From contig NC_033637.1 of NCBI RefSeq assembly GCF_001540865.1, positions 4,545,349-4,609,348 of the forward strand: a DNA stretch of 64,000 nt, written 5' to 3'. The DNA is from Ananas comosus. Lineage: Eukaryota > Streptophyta > Magnoliopsida > Poales > Bromeliaceae. The notes below the pieces were generated by a model. It saw nothing but the letters and a program-made list of their open reading frames with translations, was not told the origin of the DNA and made no database searches. Shown one piece after another: positions 24,271 through 34,559 of the stretch; within the stretch, counting starts at the first letter, position 1, and the number at the start of each line of letters is the position of its first letter. The position numbers were made by a program, and so were the translations under genes.

Positions 24271-24560
24271 TTTTATATATATATATTATAATAATAATAA
24301 TAATAATATACTATAATAATACCTTCCTGCCGTATCGTGCGGGCCCTTAACTAGTTTATTCTTTAATTGGCAAAGATCATGCTCACCAACTTTTTTTTTT
24401 TTTCCCAACCAAGTATTCTCACCCAATTAGTTTTCATTAAATTTTAGGGGTACTCAAACTAGTTTGCTATTTAATATATTTGGCAAATATCATGCTCACC
24501 TGATTTTTCCAACTATGTGCATCTCATCTAATTGGTTGGATTAAAAATTAATGGTACTTA

Positions 24561-24670
24561 ATTACGCAAGTGTATCTAAGTGTTTGGCTAAGAACTTGAT
24601 GGTCTGTATCTGAGGTCCCAAGTTCAAAGCATAATTACTTCACGTTTCTAGTGAGTTTATTTGCGGGTGA
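24561..24670 (+). mobile_element. Possible second SINE-like fragment
   Basis: GCAAGTGTATCTAAGTGTTTGG and GTCCCAAGTTCAAAGC resemble A- and B-boxes but the body differs from the main SINE. An AATGAATGAAGCGGATAG tail-like piece reappears at 24978 on the far side of an inverted-repeat element, as if the SINE were split by it. Confidence 0.35.
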
Positions 24671-24683
24671 CAATCTAGCTAGT

Positions 24684-24963
24684 CCTCAAATTTTAATTTG
24701 TTGTAATTTCTAATTCAAACTTTTTAAAATATTACAATCAGGTCTCACAGTTTAACTAGTTAAACTAAATATTGAAGCATCGCCAATGTAAAAATGATAT
24801 AGCATTTTATTATTGATGAATTGCTAATAACAATACTATTATATCGCTTCAACATTAGCGATATATCAATACTTAATCAACTAAATTAGTTATAGAACTT
24901 GATTATAATAATTCTAAAAGTTCGAGCCAAAAATTACAATAAATTAAATTTTTAGAACCAAAG
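24684..24963. mobile_element. MITE with ~95-bp inverted ends
   Basis: TAATTTGTTGTAATTTCTAA near the left is mirrored by CCAAAAATTACAATAAATTA on the right. AGTTTAACTAGTTAAACTAA is mirrored by the ATCAACTAAATTAGTTATAG side. The interior has TGAAGCATCGCCAATG / CGCTTCAACATTAGCG. Confidence 0.65.
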
Positions 24964-25621
24964 CGACAACCAAATATGTAATGAATGAAGCGGATAGTAA
25001 TGCCTCACCTCCCCCTCTACAAGGCCTGTGATGCCGCACCCCTGTACTTTAGTTCATTTTTTCCATTAATGAAACTAATAGTGTGTGATTTTGTTCTTAC
25101 AAAAATTTTAAAAGAGAATCGAATATGCAATTTATCCAGCAACTTACACTGCGCGCCAACTAAAGCTGACTAAATGCAGATACGAAAATGACAAAACATC
25201 TTAGTCAATGTAAGAATTAATGTTGAATCGATGAAAGCCTTTTTGACTTGCAATGGTTTTTTCCATTTTGACCCTTATCTTAAGAATATCTTGTATCATA
25301 AATGACCACACACTCTTATGCACTCATTACTCACATCTTAGCTATGTGCTTTTTATATCTCTTCTCTGACTTTTGACATGTCTATACCATCAAAATCTCT
25401 TATCATTGCCAAAGAATGTTTTGCAAACGACTTTCACATTGTGTTGCACTCACACTTTTGGTAGCAAGTTGTGTTCGCATTTGGTTAGATTGGTAGTCAA
25501 AGATTTAATAGAGATTTAAATCCAACTTTACCAAGTTGTTAACAAACATGCTATATCTAAAATAGTGACTGTATACATTTCATATGCAGAATGTGACGAG
25601 TCTACATGAACATCCAAAAGA

Positions 25622-25775
25622 GTTACCGACTGCAAGTGGCAAAGAGTTTGGTAGTTAGTATCCGTAAGTCCCAAGTTAGAATCTTAGTTGATTCACATTT
25701 TCAACTAAGTTTATGTTTAATTGAAATAAACAAAACTGATAGCATGCTATCCATATCTTCCCCCCAAAAAAAAAC
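25622..25775 (+). mobile_element. tRNA-derived SINE, diverged
   Basis: CCGACTGCAAGTGGCAAAGA, GTCCCAAGTTAGAATC, GATTCACATTTTCAAC, AAATAAACAAAACTGATAGC, GTGCTATC-type end, then an A-run (25762-25772). Confidence 0.7.
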
Positions 25776-26455
25776 ATCCGAATGAGTTCAACAAGTTGGT
25801 GACCCAGGTGACTAGTATCGGAGAGTGAATATGAATAATGCGAACAAGGCGCTAATTTTATTATTTTTTCTATTAGTATCATACAATCATCTCATAATCA
25901 AGCTATTTTCTGGCCAAGAGACGGTAGACGGCGGGGAGATTGTCACATTAGTGCTTCTCTTGAATAAGATGTGCAAGATAGGTTAAAATTTTGACGTGCA
26001 AAGCTAGAATGCAGCTCTGGTTGTAAGAGTGAAGGCAAAGGTGGAAGCTTTAGTGACCCAACATAAACAAAAAAAACTGTTCCAAGATGGAGTGCTTTTG
26101 TTATCATAGTAAGGATACATAAAGCACAATTTCAAAATCTTCGAAATGATTTGAAGTAATCAAAACGATAACTAGAAAAATGATGCATCAACAACGACGT
26201 AAGCGAAAGATTTAGAAAAATGGATTCTGATATACTGCATGTTGCGACCAATAAGGCAAAAATTTCAAATGATGTATGGGTGCTCGATTCAACATGTTTC
26301 TCTCACATCTGCATGGATAAAGAGTGATTTGCCACCTATAACAAGAGCAGCTATTTAGCTACTAAACTATTAAGCTATGAAATCTTGTGGTGCGGTTGAG
26401 TGTGGTTATGGAGATCCACATGGTCAGAGATAGAGATGGATAAGAGAGATCCAGA

Positions 26456-26788
26456 AGTAGGATTCGCGTTGAATTTATTCTGTATGGAAGAGGAGTCGAA
26501 TGCAATTTTTTTCTTCATTAGTGATACTAGTTTCAATTATATGTTACTATTTAGTTTTTTTTTTTTTTTTATTGTATCAGCTTTTAGCCTGGAAGATAGG
26601 TTTATAGTAAAAATTCAATAGNAGTAGGATTCGCGTTGAATTTATTCTGTATGGAAGAGGAGTCGAATGCAATTTTTTTCTTCATTAGTGATACTAGTTT
26701 CAATTATATGTTACTATTTATTTTTTTTTTTTTTGTGATTCTATCAGCTTTTAGCCTAGAAGATAGGTTTAAAGTAAAAATTCAATAG
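26456..26788. repeat. 166-bp direct repeat around a single N (assembly join)
   Basis: 26456-26621 and 26623-26788 are the same sequence (both start AGTAGGATTCGCGTTGAATT and end AAAATTCAATAG) separated by one N. They differ mainly in a T-run and a few bases beside it. Most simply a contig overlap that was not collapsed. Confidence 0.85.
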
Positions 26789-28119
26789 TACATTTCTATT
26801 ACAAAATCCCAACAATTAATATCAAAACGGATATCAAATTTACAGCTTCTCAATAAATTGCACATTTGACACCAAAACAACGGAAACCCAGGTAGAAAAG
26901 GAAGAGGAAGAAGAAGAAGACAATTATCCTCCCTAACATCTACTTTTAGGATCAAAACCATTCAAAAGAACAAAAATTATGTAAATGACACAAATTTGAA
27001 ACCAAAATGACCAAACAATGAATGCTACTGATATCAACCCTTTCTCTTTCAAAGTTATTGGTGCATTTATATACAAGAATACAATTTTGTAGTTGAAACA
27101 TACCAAATTAATAATAAGAAACTATTGAAGAAGCAGTGTTACATATTAAAAGATCAACACGAATTTTTAACTAAATGTACGTAATATTTATACTAACTAA
27201 ACTCAATGCATGTATCTGTATTATCAATAACGATTCCTACTCAGAGAGAAGAAGCAGCGAACACTCGCGAACCTTTTAATCAATTACAATAAATTGAGGT
27301 CACCATCGAAGATGATCATGCACTTAATTTTGGCACAACTAAGCTTACATGGAATAATGCATGCATGACAGTTGGAATGGAACATCACGTAGCAATAAAA
27401 ATGCAGTTGCAAATATTCTGATACCTTCATTTATTAGCTTGTGGTTGAGTTTAAATGAAAGATAATTAATTAGCTAGACTTTAAAATTTTCATTTCTATT
27501 TTATGTAATAATTTTTTTCTTCTTCTCTACTAACCATTTTATTAAAATAGATACCCTTCCATGTTTTGGTTCATCATTTAAATCCTGAAGAAGCCTAAAT
27601 CGTAAAAGAAGAAGCCTAAATTTTCATTTATTCCCTTTAGAAGCTTGCTTCACTTGAATTGAATGGCTCAAACTTAAAATAAGGGAATATATATCTACAA
27701 GAAACAACAATTTGAAAAGCATCTACGTAATTCTAAATTGGAAAGTATATATATATATATATATATGCGACACCCTTATATGGGCACACTAGAATAATAA
27801 TTAGACTTAAACATTTTGGCCGGATAGTTCAGGAGCCAATGAATTATTATTGCTAATGGACTGAATCGTTAAAATACATATTTAGATAGGTTAATGGGTG
27901 TATGATCTATATGAAAACCAATCAAAATGCGTTGCCCCACGAAAGGTTTTAAGTTACGTGCAAATTAATGAGATCTACGTGCGATAAGAGAGAAATGCTA
28001 AATTTACCACTAATTAAGAAGGGATTGGAGGAAAGGGCCAACTGGGGTTTACTCAATCTCTTTTTGGTTAATATTTTACTTTCTTTTTTTTTTTGTTCTT
28101 GAGAGGGTTTTAATATTTT

Positions 28120-28262
28120 TTATTTTTCATTTTTTGAGAGAGAATGAAATATAGCAAGCTATTTGTTTCGTCCATTTTAAAAAATATATATTAATTCTGC
28201 TAGAAATGTAAAGCAACTAAACTTGGAACTATAAATTTTAAATACCACCCATTAAGTTCTTA
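28120..28262 (-). mobile_element. tRNA-derived SINE, old and diverged
   Basis: Reverse complement of the family: a T-rich start, GAGAGAATGAAATATAGC, CTAGAAATGTAAAGCAAC, CTTGGAACTATAAATTT. It has many substitutions. Confidence 0.5.
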
Positions 28263-28419
28263 ATTAAACCAACTGCACAATTGATCCATAACCTTTACCT
28301 ACTTTTTATTTTGGTCTCTAAGCTTTTTCTTTTGCCTATGCGGCCACTAATCTTAATAGTTTGTTTCAGTTAAGTTCAAGTAATCTAACACTGCATTAAT
28401 TTTGACAAAATAAGTCACG

Positions 28420-28603
28420 ATCTCTTCAAAAGGAAAACAAGAAAAACAAATAAAGGGAACTACTTGAACATAGCAAGATATAAATTATTGGACTTTTACC
28501 TGTTGAATTCGATCGATAACTTCATTGTTGTAGAGCTTATTCCCATCTTGATCAACAACATGGAACACTGCAAAGTGAACAGCTAAAATAAATCAACAAA
28601 AGC

Positions 28604-28650
<47 letters not shown>

Positions 28651-29889
28651 AATGAGGAAAAAAGAGAAAGCTTCAAAAGGTAGCAAAGTGCTATAATTTA
28701 TAAATCATATGATACCATATAATTTATAAAATCTAAAAAATGGGTACCATTTTAAGGGCATATTATTATTAAACAAAAAAAAAACTATAATAAAAATCAC
28801 TAAAGAGAGAAGTGCTATACTTTGGACTACAGGATAATAAGCTATAAAGAGGATTACCATCCATGAACCAGTCTCCATCAGAAGTAATGTATGCTCTGCT
28901 CACAGTGAGGTTAAGATCAATCAGGGCCTGCACAACCTCCAACAAGCTCCCATTTTTATTAGCACTATCCACCTAATAACAAAACCACAACCAACAAAAA
29001 CAAAAAAAAAAAACAGAAGAAAATTTATAACTCCGCACCCACAAATAACCACTACACTTACATAAAATTTTAAAAAAGACCTTCTTTTAACCACATAACG
29101 AACCTTCACTAGAGTAGCTCTCCTGCTGGAATTGTTATCCACAGTGACCCTAAAACAACGAACAAAACACTACGCATTGCATCTCCCCAATTCTCAACAA
29201 TCCCGTAAGCTAGGAATTTCCACAAACAGTTGACGACCCACTCCAATTCGACCATAGAGAAAGCAAAAACAAGCATAAAGGTCTCACCTTGGCGGGTTCA
29301 TGCCGATCACAAGCTTCTCATACTCGTCATCAATGTCCGCTAAAGACCCACAGTCCATACCCAACACAACAACTGAAGAAGAAGAAGAAAATAAAGAATA
29401 GAGAGAGAATGTGAAGTAACAGAGATACTCTTTCTCTCTCTCTACTTTGCTTCCCCCGTGCTACCTCTGTTTCTGCTCATTCTCTCTCTAAAGGGATGTG
29501 GAATTAGTAGTAGTTTTATACTAAATTTTGTGCGTGTACGTGGTGTGGTTTGTGAGTAGTGGCTCTTCGATTCGGCGAAGGGGGAAATGAGAGGAGAGAG
29601 AGAGGTTTATCAGAGAGAAAGAGAGAGGAGAGAGAAAGGGAGTGTGTATTGTGTATAAAAGGAGAGTGGATACACCATGCCTTAACCGTATCCTCGCAAT
29701 GTTTGCTTCTATGTTTCCTAGAGGGAATCAACATTGCTAAAGGGAGGCAAAACTGTACCCAAAAGACTCCAACAATAGAAAGACATAGTAAGTTGTATGC
29801 TGCTATGCGCAACCTTTATATTTTTTCTGTACTATTTATTCTTTTTGGCGGGACAAATATAATTTTCAGTTTAAAAAAATATTCATATA
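28420..29889 (-). pseudogene. Truncated ACR gene copy: promoter plus exons 1-4 only
   Basis: This is a recent duplicate of the 5' half of the ACR gene. All four exons and their splice sites are present: exon 1 begins at the ATG whose complement is CAT at 29355-29357, and exon 4 ends near 28500. It carries one visible amino-acid change at the start (MDCGS for MDCGP). The copy stops inside intron 4, so ACT domains 2-4 and the normal C-terminus are missing. If transcribed and read through the exon 4 donor, it would encode about 104 residues with a single ACT domain, ending after a few intron-encoded residues (VKVQ, then stop). Differences from the source are mainly microsatellite lengths: a longer (GA)n at 28610-28646 and a shorter GAA tract. 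I infer a non-functional fragment, though its promoter is intact. Confidence 0.85.
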
Positions 29890-30099
29890 TTTTACAGTAT
29901 AATTTGCATTATTATTCTTTTCTTATTTTTTCACCTTTAAGGACCATATTGCAATATTAAAATAACCCAAGAATTATTTATACATTATATACCAAAAATA
30001 AAAAAGTAATGCTATTTATACACGGAATAGTATAATTATAAAACTTAATACACCTGCTTATTCTGTTAAAAACTTTTTGCTAAAATCTAAGAAAAATTT

Positions 30100-30680
30100 T
30101 AGGCCAATTTGCATAAAAAATCCAATTTTTTTGGGCTTTTGCAAAACCGGACCACATTTTTCGCTTTTGTAGATTCGGTCCGCTTTTTCAGCAAACTGAT
30201 CAAAATACCCCTATTACTTTTTCTCTTTTCTCTTTCTCTCTCCTCTTCGTTTTTCTCGTTTTTTTTTCTCGCCGAAAAAAGTAGCGAAGGCAGAGGCGGA
30301 GGCAGAGGCGGAAACGGTCCACCTCGCCTCTCACCCTCATGCTCTCGCCCTCGCCCTTGCCCTCGCCCACGCACCCCCACCTTCCTCGCCTTTGACCCCG
30401 TCAAGGCCGCGCTGCGACTTTTTTTTTTTTTGCTTTTTTCTTTTCTTTTCTTCTCCGATTCTCCTCGAGCGTCTCCGACGACGACGTCTCTCTCGCCCTT
30501 CCCCGCCCTTCTCGTCTCTCCCTCTCCCTTTTTCTCTGCCGCCTCTGACGACGATGCATCTTCGTCGGCGCCGACACCGACACCGTGGAGGTCACTGCGG
30601 CTCTGCAGCCTTGGAGCGGGAGAGTTCTTAGCGGCGTCGTCACCGGCGCCGTGGCTGTTGGCAAAGAGGGTGACAAAAAA
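30100..30680. other. TE-like leader plus GC-rich low-complexity patch
   Basis: Opens with AAAACCGGACCACATTTTT and CGGTCCGCTTTTTCAGC, a theme typical of plant repeats, then a GC-rich section of CTCGCC/GAGGCG runs (30280-30660). It is open in three frames, as expected of low-complexity sequence, and no domain is visible. I see no reliable gene. Confidence 0.35.
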
Positions 30681-30759
30681 AAAATTATAGATGAAACAGA
30701 AAAAAAAAATAAAAAATTATATAAAAAAAGGATGAATATGAAATTGCATCGATATCTAC

Positions 30760-31065
30760 AAAAAAAATTACAAGTTGCACTACTTAAGATGTAAACTGCA
30801 GTTTTAAGATAAAAATTACACTATTTGGGAGATATTTACACTGTTTCTCTTCTTATTGCACTCTTTCAGATGTAAACTGCATCCATTAAGATGAAAGTTA
30901 CACTCTTTAAATGAAAGTTGCACTGTTTCTCCTCTTGTTGCACCATTTCTCCTTTCTTACACTATTTTTTATCTTAAACTGCACCCATTTAAGAGATATT
31001 TATACTGTTTCTTCTCTTGTTGCACTGTTTTTCCTTTTATTGCACTATTTCTCCTCTTGTTGTAG
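30760..31065. repeat. Degenerate tandem array of TTGCACTGTTTCTCCTCTTG-type units
   Basis: Variants of TTGCACTGTTTCTC(C/T)TCTT and ACTGCA(C/T)CCATTTAAGA alternate about ten times with irregular 20-40 base spacing. No coding potential. Confidence 0.65.
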
Positions 31066-31174
31066 GTGAAGTTTTATTAGTTCTATCATTTAATTTTTTA
31101 TTTTGATAATTCATAATAAGTTTTTTTTTTTTTATACAAGTAGGTAATTATATTTAAAGTTAAAAATTCTTTAG

Positions 31175-31361
31175 GTTGATGACATAGTCGACATGTCCAA
31201 TTCAAGCACAATTTTTTCCAATATTTTTGATGCTCCTAAGGAAAAGCAGTTTCTAAGACGGCTAATAACAGACGGCACGCGAAAAGTTGTTGGTATTATG
31301 TTCGGACCTGTCAAGGAGCCGTCGCCGGAACCGTCACCGAAAAAATGAACCCAGAAAAGGT
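31175..31361 (+). pseudogene. Degraded RMI1-like OB-fold exon, copy 1
   Basis: After the acceptor-like TTCTTTAG the frame reads VDDIVDMSNSS...DAP...LITDGTRKVVGIMFGPVKE and then a stop at 31346-31348. The real RMI1 exon 2 begins at the same kind of acceptor (TTTCTTTAG) and reads VDEIVNISAS...DAP...LSMTDGVQRVFGMEYRPIKD. The shared order of motifs, the spacing and the same exon boundary support common origin. The tail (CCGTCACCGAAAAAATGAAC, then CCAGAAAAGGT) matches the DNA at 32865-32889 but in a shifted frame. No neighbouring RMI1 exons are present. Likely a broken duplicate or captured exon rather than a working gene. Confidence 0.65.
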
Positions 31362-31476
31362 GCGTATCTCTTCCACTACTGTTACGATTTAGGGTTGACT
31401 AACATTCTAAAGAAGTCATCTAATAGTTAAGGGTTTCGGTTGACTAACATTCTATGAGATGGCGATATATGATCAT

Positions 31477-31719
31477 TCAGCAAGATTGTCTCGTCAAAGT
31501 CAATAGAATTATGCCAAACAATTGAAGTATCACATTACCATTATTGTTAATTATATTGTTAATTATACTGTCGTTCGACGAGGAGCCGCTCCCCTCCACC
31601 CAGGAGGGGAGTTTATTTTGGCTGTCGTCATCATCAGTGCTAGGCAAGCCGCTGTAGATGCCGTCGTCGCCGTCGACATATACGTCGTCGAAGGAACCGG
31701 GTGAACCATTCCCTTTCAT
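31477..31719 (-). pseudogene. Fragment of an acidic repeat protein, inverted relative to its relatives
   Basis: The 80-codon minus-strand frame contains FDDVYVDGDDGIYSG and DDDDSQNKLPSWVEGSGSS. The plus-strand frame at 32553-32708 reads GDVDDVYDDSGNG and DDYDSQNDLPSWV followed by a stop. The two clearly derive from one sequence but lie in opposite orientations 0.9 kb apart. Not recognised as a known family; Asp-rich, hence probably non-enzymatic. Confidence 0.5.
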
Positions 31720-31974
31720 TCTTGACGGAGGAGGGAACTAGATAAAAAAACATAGGTTTATATATATGTTTAGCAATTGCGCCATGCTACTAGCTGCTGA
31801 GTTCTCCAATTTTGCATTTTAGCCCCTGCCTGTGTCATAGCTTACAGATTAGTACTAAATGTAGTAGCAGTATAAATATCAAACTCTTACCTGTAACGAA
31901 ACAAGTTGAATATAATAGTCTCCCAATTACCATAGCATGTTAAGAATATATAAAATCAATGCTTCCCCTAGCAT

Positions 31975-32120
31975 GTTATGGAATATTAGATTATTTCGTC
32001 AGTCTTTGGTTTGGCAAATTAAGCTGTGAAGTGGATTTGAGGACGGGCGTTTATTTGAGGCGCGGAGTGGGGAAGAAAAAAAACTGGGAGCATTGATGTT
32101 ATATTTTCTTAACGTGAACC
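31975..32120. repeat. Copy of part of the HSD-like gene intron 3
   Basis: The stretch GGAATATTAGATTATTT...GGCAAATTAA...TGTGAAGTGGAT...AAAAAAACTGGGA matches 51243-51370 in the same plus-strand orientation with scattered changes. Either a dispersed repeat present in both places or a fragment moved from the HSD locus. Confidence 0.65.
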
Positions 32121-32284
32121 TTAAGGCTGTGTTTGGTACCGAGGACATCCCGGGACAACATGAGATATCCCCGAGTTGTAACCAAATGGTAGAAGAACAG
32201 GCTGGTGGGTTGTTCTGGATCAACCAGTTAAAAATTCTTCCTAGGGGAACTGAGAACAACTTTGTTCCTCTCTTTAATTTTTAA

Positions 32285-32405
32285 ATAATTCTACTAGCGC
32301 AGATCATGTCTAACGAAGTGGATCGTTGAATCGGATATTCCATCATCGAAAATAATTTATAAGTACGGATGCCTTTGTGTTTTTGAAAGTGTACGGATGC
32401 CTTCG
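32285..32405. mobile_element. Partial long-TIR element (right half)
   Basis: Contains the family end signature GATCATGTCTAACGAAGTGG, ATCGTTGAATCGG and CATCGAAAATAATTTATAAG, as in the complete elements at 23.7 and 59.6 kb, without a left half. Confidence 0.5.
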
Positions 32406-32543
32406 GATATTCCATCACAGAAATTTGTGTCAAATTTCTGTGGTTATTTTTTATTACAACTATTATATTTTTTATTCCTAACACAAATTATTATGTTTAG
32501 AGGATATAAAATAATATTTATAGTCTTTAATAACAAATTTTTA

Positions 32544-33153
32544 GGAATTCGCCGTCGCAGCAGGTCCGCCCATCGCTCCAGTGGCCGTGTACTCCGGCGG
32601 CGACGACCTCATATATGGGGACGTTGACGACGTATATGATGACAGCGGCAACGGCGCCGATAATGGCGACGACTATGACAGTCAAAACGACCTCCCGTCC
32701 TGGGTGTAGGGCAGTTTGTTTGGCTCCGACGACGGCGTCCGACAATTCTGGCTCCGACGACGGCGGCGAATTCCCAGCCTCGCACATCGAACTCACCGGC
32801 GGGAAAAGAGCAGCCTCATCTCGGTTCGGCCCAAAAATCCCCAAGAAAGCCAAGATCGGAGCCATCGAAAAACTGAACCCAGAAAAGGTAAGCAAGATTA
32901 GGGTTAGATTAAGGGTTTTTTCGCTTCTCAGTTTTCCTTTTTAACCGTTTAATTCGTACTACAGGAGAAATTTGTGGACGACACGACCGCCCCCGCCGAG
33001 CTGGAGAAATCGGAGGAGAAATCAGTGGACGACGCAGCCGCCCTCGCCCAGCTGGAGAAATCGGAGGAGAAATCAGTGGACGACGCAGCCGCCCCCGTCC
33101 AGTTGGAGAAATCGGAGATCGAAAAGGTGGACAAATCGGAGACGTGGTACTAG
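32544..33153 (+). pseudogene. Unrecognised acidic / KSE-repeat gene remnant, two exons
   Basis: An upstream acidic frame (32544-32709, ending DLPSWV-stop) is followed, after a frame change, by 32740-32887 (SGSDDGGEFPASHIELTGGK, then KKAKIGAIEKLNPEK). A clean GT-AG intron (32888-32964) leads to 32965-33153, which ends ETWY-stop. The last exon is three tandem 51-bp units encoding versions of EKSVDDAAAPAQLEKSE. High GC and sharp exon borders show it came from a real gene. The in-frame stop and frame change make it a remnant unless a start exists that I cannot see. No family recognised; the composition suggests a disordered nuclear protein. Confidence 0.45.
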
Positions 33154-33819
33154 GCGAAGAGAGGGAGCTTGTATTACTGTTAGATGGGCATTAAATTTGA
33201 ATCACCTAAATTTCACTGAGGAATATTGACTACTTTAGCTTTTATCTGCAAATAGAAGTTATCAATAGATGTAAGAAACAGAATCTTAGTGTTAGTTCCT
33301 AACTGTCTGGAGGTTTTACAGTGAATGATGATTTGAATTCGTATCGAAACCCGTCTTCGAACTAGCCCTTTTCTATAATGTGTACATTTCACCGTGATTC
33401 TTTGGATTTCGGATGAACTCTTGCTACGTCGTAGAAAAAATTAAAGAAAATATCAATTTGTGAAATTTTTTGTGGTTACTTTTTATTTGATTTCTAACAC
33501 AAATTAATATGTTTAGAGGATATAAAATAAAATTTATAGTGTTTAATCACGTGTTACTTTGCATCTTAAATTCAAAGATCATTAGTAATTAATCTGCGCG
33601 TTGCACGACTTTCAATTTTTTATTTTGATAAATTATTTACAATTTTATATGATTTAGTATTCATTTTAAATTTTAATTTTTGACTAATTATTTCATTTCT
33701 ATAAAATTTAATGTAAGTTTTTGAGAGATATATTTTTTACTATATTAATTAGTTTTTAAATTATAAAATAATTCATAATTAGGTAATGTTTTTTTTTTAG
33801 ACTAAGTATATATAAAACT

Positions 33820-34174
33820 TTAGAGAGGCATGTGTCTAGTTCTTCCCTTCTCCGAGTAAAATATGTCGCTATATTCCTGCTAGGTTTAAGAAATAAAAAC
33901 GGATGACACTAAAAAAGTAGTTGGCAATATGTGCGGACCCATATAACGGATGGCACTAAAAAAGTAGGGTTAGATTAAGGGTTTTTTCACTTCTCAATTT
34001 TCTTTTTTAATCGTTTAATTCGTACTACAGGAGAAATCAGTGGACGACGCAGCCACCCCCGCCAAGCTGGAGAAATCGGAGGCGAAATCAGTAGACGACG
34101 CAGCCGCCCCCGCCCAGCTGGAGAAATCGGAGATCGAAAAGGTGGACAAATCGGAGACGTGGTATTACTGTTAG
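33820..34174 (+). pseudogene. Second, more decayed copy: RMI1-like exon joined to KSE-repeat exon
   Basis: Around 33899-33946 the frame reads DDTKKVVGNMCGPI-stop, matching TDGTRKVVGIMFGPVK of copy 1, with frame-broken remains of the preceding part. A short piece of it repeats at once (33949-33967). Then comes the same intron tail as at 32895-32964 and an exon 34031-34174 with two, not three, 51-bp units, ending ETWYYC-stop. Sequence after the stop (to about 34262) also matches that after 33153. So the unit was duplicated after the RMI1-like exon and the KSE exon were already neighbours. Confidence 0.55.
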
Positions 34175-34337
34175 ATGGGCACTAAATTTGAATCACCTGA
34201 ATTTCACTGAGAAATATTGACTGCTTTAGCTTTTATCTGCAAATAGAAGTTATCAATAGATGAACTGCGAAAAAGAAACTGCTAATATTTCTTTGCTCCA
34301 TTTTGCAGTATTTCTAGCCTCGTTTATTGCATGCACA

Positions 34338-34504
34338 TAGAATAAAGCTCTGGTACCTGCTCATTCACTTTCTTTTGATTTTTCTTTTTTTTTCACCATT
34401 GTTGGAAACTATTAGTTTGTTGCAACACAACAGGACAAAGAGAATAGCATGTTCTATATGTTAATTCCTGCTTATTTGAGATTGTTTATTCCAATCACCC
34501 TAAC

Positions 34505-34559
<55 letters not shown>

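Larger units (their letters stand above)
24975..28119. other. Intergenic, no gene seen
   Basis: Contains one SINE (25.6 kb) and the direct repeat around the N. The open frame at 26400-26621 lies across that repeat and is not coding-like. Confidence 0.5.

Noticed and set aside
26400..26621. 73-codon frame before the single N
   Set aside because: Lies across the assembly-duplicated segment and a T-run; no domain.
30099..30690. 193-codon plus-strand frame and opposing frames
   Set aside because: Low-complexity Ser/Pro/Phe-rich translation of CT-rich DNA, open in several frames at once; no homology recognised.
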